The translations under genes were made by a program, and so were the position numbers. This document shows positions 60,636 to 64,000 of a DNA stretch of 64,000 bases, one piece after another. The DNA comes from Algivirga pacifica (GTDB taxonomy: Bacteria > Bacteroidota > Bacteroidia > Cytophagales > Flammeovirgaceae): contig NZ_BAABJX010000004.1 of assembly GCF_039543525.1 (NCBI RefSeq), positions 48,406 through 112,405 on the forward strand, given 5' to 3'. Positions within the stretch are counted from its first letter, which is position 1, and every line of letters begins with the position of its first letter. Below the pieces are notes generated by a model that did no database searches, was not told the DNA's origin, and saw only the letters and a program-made list of their open reading frames with translations.

Positions 60636-60643
60636 TATCTTTG
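60636..60643 (+). promoter_or_regulatory. Predicted -7 box of the AAA-ATPase/PD-(D/E)XK gene
   Basis: TATCTTTG matches TAnnTTTG. It lies across the most upstream possible codon (60641), which supports ATG 60689 as the start. Confidence 0.4.
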
Positions 60644-60688
60644 TTTTATTCCACTAAATCTTCAATCAAACCTAACGAACAGATCAGT

Positions 60689-62230
60689 ATGAAAGATTTA
60701 CCTATTGGCATTCAAGATTTCCGTAAACTACGCTCAGAAGATTATCTGTATATCGATAAGACAGAGTTAATCTATTCGCTGGTACAAGGAAGTGGATATT
60801 ACTTCCTTTCACGTCCTCGCCGATTTGGTAAATCACTATTGATTAGTACGATGATTGAGCTTTTTCAAGGAAACAAAGATCTATTCAAAGGGCTTTGGAT
60901 TGAAAATAAGTGGGACTGGAGCAAAACTAACCCAATCATTCATTTACCTTTTTCTCTGCTGGACTACCAAAAAAAAGGGTTGGAACAAGCAATTTCAGAC
61001 AGGCTTGATAAAATTGCTACGGAATATAATCTAACACTTGATAGCATTACCATTAAGGATAAATTTCAAGAGCTTATTATTTTACTGAATAATCACTATG
61101 GAAAAGTCGCTCTACTGGTTGACGAATATGATAAGCCTATCATTGACTATATAGGAAAGGATATCTCAACAGCAGTTGGTAACCAGCAAACCATGAAAAC
61201 CTTCTATTCCATTGTTAAAGACATGGATGCTCATTTGAAAATGGTTTTTATCACTGGAGTTTCCAAGTTTTCGAAGGTGAGTATTTTCTCTGAGCTAAAT
61301 AATCTCAATGACATTACCCAAAAAAGAAACTATGGCACACTACTCGGCTACACCGAAGATGAATTATGCCATTATTTCAAAGAACATATCGTAGCCTATA
61401 GCAAAGAAAATGATTGTACTTCCAAGCAAACTGTAGAGAAAATCAGGGAATGGTACAATGGCTACCTCTGGAGTGGAAAGGTGCGAGTATACAATCCTTT
61501 CAGTGTCCTCAATTTTTTCGATGGAATGGCCTTCAAAAACTATTGGTTTTCGACAGGCACCCCTACTTTTCTGATTGACCTGCTTCGGGAGGAAGTTCTT
61601 TATGATGTAGACAACACCAGAGTCGGCGAAACTACCTTCGACAGTTTTGATATTGAACATAAGATTGACCTGCTCTCCCTACTGTTCCAAACAGGATATC
61701 TCACGATCAAGGAGGTGGATGAAAGAGGTATCTATACGCTGGGATATCCCAACAAAGAAGTGAGAAATGCTTTCCTGGACTACCTGATTGAAGGGTTCTC
61801 CGGCCGAAGCAAAGGAAAAGTACAACCCCTGATGTTGGAGCTGGAAGATGCCTTCAGAGACCATAATCTGGAGCAGGTAAAAATTTGTCTACAGGTGATG
61901 TTGGCTAACCTCCCCTATCACTTGCATGAAAAAACCGAAAAGTTTTACCACGCCGTGGTGCATCTTACCTTTTACTATTTGGGTACCTATGTACAAAGTG
62001 AGGTAGTAACTTCCAGAGGACGAGCCGATGCCATCGTTCAAACAGACTCGCATATCTACTGCTTTGAATTTAAGTTCAATAAAAGCGCAGAAGAGGCATT
62101 GGAACAGATCAAAAGCAAAAATTATTTAGAAAAATTTCAACTGACCGGAAAGAAACTGGTCGGTATAGGCGTCAATTTTAGTACCGAGGCAAAGGGGATT
62201 GATGGATGGAAAGTTGAGGTTTTGGGGTAA
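60689..62230 (+). CDS. AAA-ATPase-like protein with C-terminal PD-(D/E)XK nuclease-fold domain
   Basis: The 513-residue protein from ATG 60689 starts KDLPIGIQDFRKLRSEDYLY, the standard opening of the AAA-ATPase_like (PF09820) family. The Walker A is the family's variant SRPRRFGKSLLISTM. A Walker B-like LLVDEYDKPIIDY follows, then GVSKFSKVSIFSELNNLNDI. The C-terminal PDDEXK_9-type domain has VVTSRGRADAIVQTDSHIYCFEFKFN with catalytic D and ExK. These proteins are abundant and often multi-copy in Bacteroidota; their function is not established, with defence or mobility suggested by domain content only. The gene ends exactly where an in-frame IS110 remnant begins. Nothing suggests truncation of the nuclease domain. 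Confidence 0.9.
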   Translation: MKDLPIGIQDFRKLRSEDYLYIDKTELIYSLVQGSGYYFLSRPRRFGKSLLISTMIELFQGNKDLFKGLWIENKWDWSKTNPIIHLPFSLLDYQKKGLEQAISDRLDKIATEYNLTLDSITIKDKFQELIILLNNHYGKVALLVDEYDKPIIDYIGKDISTAVGNQQTMKTFYSIVKDMDAHLKMVFITGVSKFSKVSIFSELNNLNDITQKRNYGTLLGYTEDELCHYFKEHIVAYSKENDCTSKQTVEKIREWYNGYLWSGKVRVYNPFSVLNFFDGMAFKNYWFSTGTPTFLIDLLREEVLYDVDNTRVGETTFDSFDIEHKIDLLSLLFQTGYLTIKEVDERGIYTLGYPNKEVRNAFLDYLIEGFSGRSKGKVQPLMLELEDAFRDHNLEQVKICLQVMLANLPYHLHEKTEKFYHAVVHLTFYYLGTYVQSEVVTSRGRADAIVQTDSHIYCFEFKFNKSAEEALEQIKSKNYLEKFQLTGKKLVGIGVNFSTEAKGIDGWKVEVLG

Positions 62231-62453
62231 AAAAGAGAAGTTCCCCTAGATGCACTCAAAACAGCTCTTAAAGATTTGGACAAGAAGCTAGAGGAAATGA
62301 TTCGGAAGGACACATTCCTTAATAAGCAGCTACAATTAGCGACCTCCGTACCAGGTATCGGACGAACAACCGCTATGGCACTCCTCATTGCTACTGCCGG
62401 GTTTACGCGTTTTGATAATGCCAAACAAATTCACCGATCAACATTAAACAACT
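62231..62453 (+). pseudogene. IS110-family transposase remnant (C-terminal domain fragment)
   Basis: Directly after the preceding stop codon, in the same frame, about 74 codons encode LDALKTALKDLDKKLEEMI, then LATSVPGIGRTTAMALLIATAG and FTRFDNAKQI, followed by unrelated residues and TGA at 62453. The VPGIG segment is the helix-hairpin-helix-like start of the Transposase_20 domain of IS110 elements. The N-terminal DEDD catalytic domain and the conserved serine region are both missing, so it cannot be active. No IS ends are visible. Confidence 0.8.
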
Positions 62454-62838
62454 GATTATCAATTACAATCAAGAACTTTCCGAAATGACACAGAAACAAA
62501 CACTAAAAAATCTCCTGTAGAGATATTTTAAAGCAGGCAGCTCCGACTACCAATATATTTTTCTCAAGAAACCTTAGTACTTTTTTTACATCCTTCGTAA
62601 CTTAAAGAAAATTGCACCCTTCCACTGTAGATTACATTAACTATCCAGGAAATTGGGAATATCCCATAAAACCTATTTACGGATTTAATCGCAGGGAAGT
62701 ACTTCTGGAGTAAGGTCACATAGGGCGTGGAGTCAATGGCGCATGGTAATGGCGTAAGCTAAACTCATTAATGGGCTTAATTATCTTCTGGAGGTAATTC
62801 TTATTCAAATCCAGTTGGAAGAAAGCAATTAAAACCCC
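62454..62838. other. Non-coding junction between IS110 remnant and RHS tip
   Basis: I find no supported gene. A short fragment with NYNQELSEMTQKQTLKNLL follows the remnant in another frame. A 102-codon minus-strand frame (62716-63024) runs through the region and into the RHS sequence. It looks like mosaic DNA left by recombination. Confidence 0.5.
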
Positions 62839-63738
62839 TTGACAGAAAATCACTATTTTCCTGCCATGTTTTTTGTGTGCCTTGATGAAATGAGGCAGCT
62901 TTTTCGTTCTTTTTTTGGTGGATTTGGGGAGTTCATAGGGCGTCCATACGGAGGGAATATCACTTCTTTGAGTGCTGGAGCGGGTACGGGTTTCAAGTAT
63001 ACTTATAATGGGAAGGAGGAGCAATCTGAGTTGGGTTGGCTCGACTACGGCGCAAGAATGTATGATCCGGGTGTGGGTAAATGGTTCGGGGTGGATCCGT
63101 TGGCTGAGAAATATTTTTTATTGTCACCATACAATTACACAGCTAATAATCCAATAAAGTATATCGACCCAGACGGTAGAAAGATTGTCAATCCTAATAA
63201 TTTAGTTTTAAATAATAAGAGCTTAATTAAAAAAATGGGGAAATTGAATGCTGCTTTGGCTAAAAGAGCAGGTGTTGACTCGAAAGCTTTTACATTAACC
63301 ATTACTGGAGGAGATAGATATAAAAAGGATGGCAAAATATATTCATTATCAAATCATAGTCATATATCTAAATCAGCTAAATCTTCAAGGCATCTTGTTG
63401 AAGAGGGTGCTAGAGCAATTGATTTTGGACTAACCAATGATGCAGATGGTAAAATAACTAATGATATGATTATTGAAGAAGCTAAAAAGTTAGGAATTGA
63501 ATATTCTAAGGTTTATAAAGATGATGGTCATATCCACTTGACATTTAGTGATAGTGAAGATCACGATAGTTCAGAAAGGAATATACCAAAAGAAAAAGAT
63601 TTTGAAATTCTTTCAGAGAAGGAATTGCGTAAACAACAAAGAGCAGAAATACGTAAAAATTGGCAAGAATTAAAAAAGAGTTGGAAAAAATTGATGAATA
63701 ATGTAAAGGCTACACAAGAAAATGAAAAAAATAATTAG
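62839..63738 (+). CDS. Orphan RHS C-terminal tip with an M15-like peptidase toxin domain
   Basis: In 299 codons from TTG 62839, residues from about 52 match the RHS repeat-associated core end: YTYNGKEEQSELGWLDYGAR, MYDPGVGKWFGVDPLAEKY, LSPYNYTANNPIKYIDPDG. The long YD-repeat shell that should precede it is missing, and residues 1-48 look like junction DNA, so this is a displaced tip rather than a whole gene. After DPDG comes a variable domain (about 115-240) with FTLTITGGDR, SSRHLVEEGARAIDFGL and DDGHIHLTF. These match the M15/hedgehog-type zinc peptidase order (Ser-x-His, Ala-x-Asp, final His), giving ligands H185, D195 and H231 or H233. The H-to-D spacing is three longer than usual. The lysine-rich tail is helical. 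The predicted target is peptidoglycan peptides. It overlaps the next gene by 17 bp. Confidence 0.75.
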   Translation: MTENHYFPAMFFVCLDEMRQLFRSFFGGFGEFIGRPYGGNITSLSAGAGTGFKYTYNGKEEQSELGWLDYGARMYDPGVGKWFGVDPLAEKYFLLSPYNYTANNPIKYIDPDGRKIVNPNNLVLNNKSLIKKMGKLNAALAKRAGVDSKAFTLTITGGDRYKKDGKIYSLSNHSHISKSAKSSRHLVEEGARAIDFGLTNDADGKITNDMIIEEAKKLGIEYSKVYKDDGHIHLTFSDSEDHDSSERNIPKEKDFEILSEKELRKQQRAEIRKNWQELKKSWKKLMNNVKATQENEKNN

Positions 63739-63979
63739 CACATTAATTTTATTGATTCCTACTGTCCTGTATAGTCAATCAGTAACTGATGTCGAAACTA
63801 AAACACCCTCGTATATTAATTTATGTATTGTTAAAACAGGTGAAGCTTACTTTTATGAAAGCTTTAAATCATATGAAAATTCAGGGTATAAATATAGAGT
63901 CATGCTTACGTGTGAAGAAATCTATACAAACATCTATTGTTTCAGACCCCGTATTCCTAGAGTTTTTTCAAAAATTTGA
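63722..63979 (+). CDS. Small secreted protein, candidate periplasmic immunity protein
   Basis: The 85-residue protein starts inside the end of the RHS-tip gene (17-bp overlap), showing translational coupling. It has a clear signal peptide, KKIISTLILLIPTVLYSQS. The mature part is about 65 residues: TPSYINLCIVKTGEAYFYES, then YKYRVMLTCEEIYTNIYCF, with three cysteines. I recognise no family. Position, overlap and export fit an immunity protein that protects the periplasm from a peptidoglycan-cutting toxin. The end (RPRIPRVFSKI) is basic and unlike the rest; it may be truncated by other DNA from about 63943, close to the window edge. Confidence 0.6.
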   Translation: MKKIISTLILLIPTVLYSQSVTDVETKTPSYINLCIVKTGEAYFYESFKSYENSGYKYRVMLTCEEIYTNIYCFRPRIPRVFSKI

Positions 63980-64000
63980 TTTTCGAAAAAAGGCATACCT

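Noticed and set aside
62716..63024. A 102-codon minus-strand open frame opposite the start of the RHS tip
   Set aside because: It overlaps the RHS core codons and junction DNA. A basic segment (FIKAHKKHGRKIVIF) looked protein-like, but I recognise no family and part of it is the antisense of RHS sequence.

Overview
The window is a chromosomal segment of a gliding-type Bacteroidota, most likely in or near the Cytophagales. This rests on a full-length SprA (type IX secretion, T9SS), several very large secreted proteins with T9SS C-terminal sorting tails, TonB-dependent receptor and DUF4249 pairing, a DUF4837 lipoprotein, AT-rich DNA, and promoter-like boxes of the Bacteroidota type TAnnTTTG rather than sigma70 boxes. 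I see no rRNA, tRNA or CRISPR array. Species cannot be fixed from the sequence alone.

Layout. 1-4.4 kb: the end of an outer-membrane receptor, a MobA-like protein that has lost its nucleotide-binding signature, a DUF151/UVR nuclease-like protein, a Fur-family regulator and a low-molecular-weight tyrosine phosphatase. 4.6-22 kb: secreted surface proteins, namely a CUB/cadherin-like T9SS protein, two tandem 1.5-kb-residue-class beta-helix paralogues, a dihaem cytochrome lipoprotein and a protein with four copies of an unrecognised Cys-bounded repeat. 23-32.5 kb: sprA, ruvA and a DUF4837 lipoprotein, all on the minus strand. 32.7-42.7 kb: a giant double DUF445 protein, an orphan AT-rich gene, a membrane protein, an amine oxidase, an SCP2 protein, a YpdA-like reductase and a small outer-membrane barrel. 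42.9-49 kb: a DUF4249/TonB receptor/lipoprotein operon, ferritin, an HMA-like lipoprotein and an iodotyrosine-deiodinase-like flavoprotein. 49-53.5 kb: a complete deoxynucleoside salvage set (deoA, deoC, deoB, deoD) that converts nucleosides to deoxyribose-1-phosphate, then deoxyribose-5-phosphate, then acetaldehyde and glyceraldehyde-3-phosphate. 53.5-62.2 kb: glutaryl-CoA dehydrogenase, a PIN-like protein, an M3 peptidase, a TPR/SpoIIE phosphatase and an AAA-ATPase/PD-(D/E)XK protein. 62.2-64 kb: an accessory end with an IS110 remnant and an orphan RHS tip carrying an M15-like peptidase, overlapped by a small secreted protein that may be its immunity partner.

The most distinctive feature is the intergenic DNA. 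It holds (i) tandem arrays of several unrelated units that are all exactly 7 bp long, (ii) a ~15-bp mini-hairpin with compensatory base changes, two copies of which interrupt other repeats whose uninterrupted form is also in the window, (iii) larger imperfect palindromes with a GAGCTTCGCTC core that supply stop codons to neighbouring genes, (iv) a ~310-350-bp two-copy element with inverted ends, (v) a ~130-190-bp element beside the deo genes, and (vi) a perfect 68-bp palindrome. Together these look like an active repeat-generating and hairpin-insertion system.
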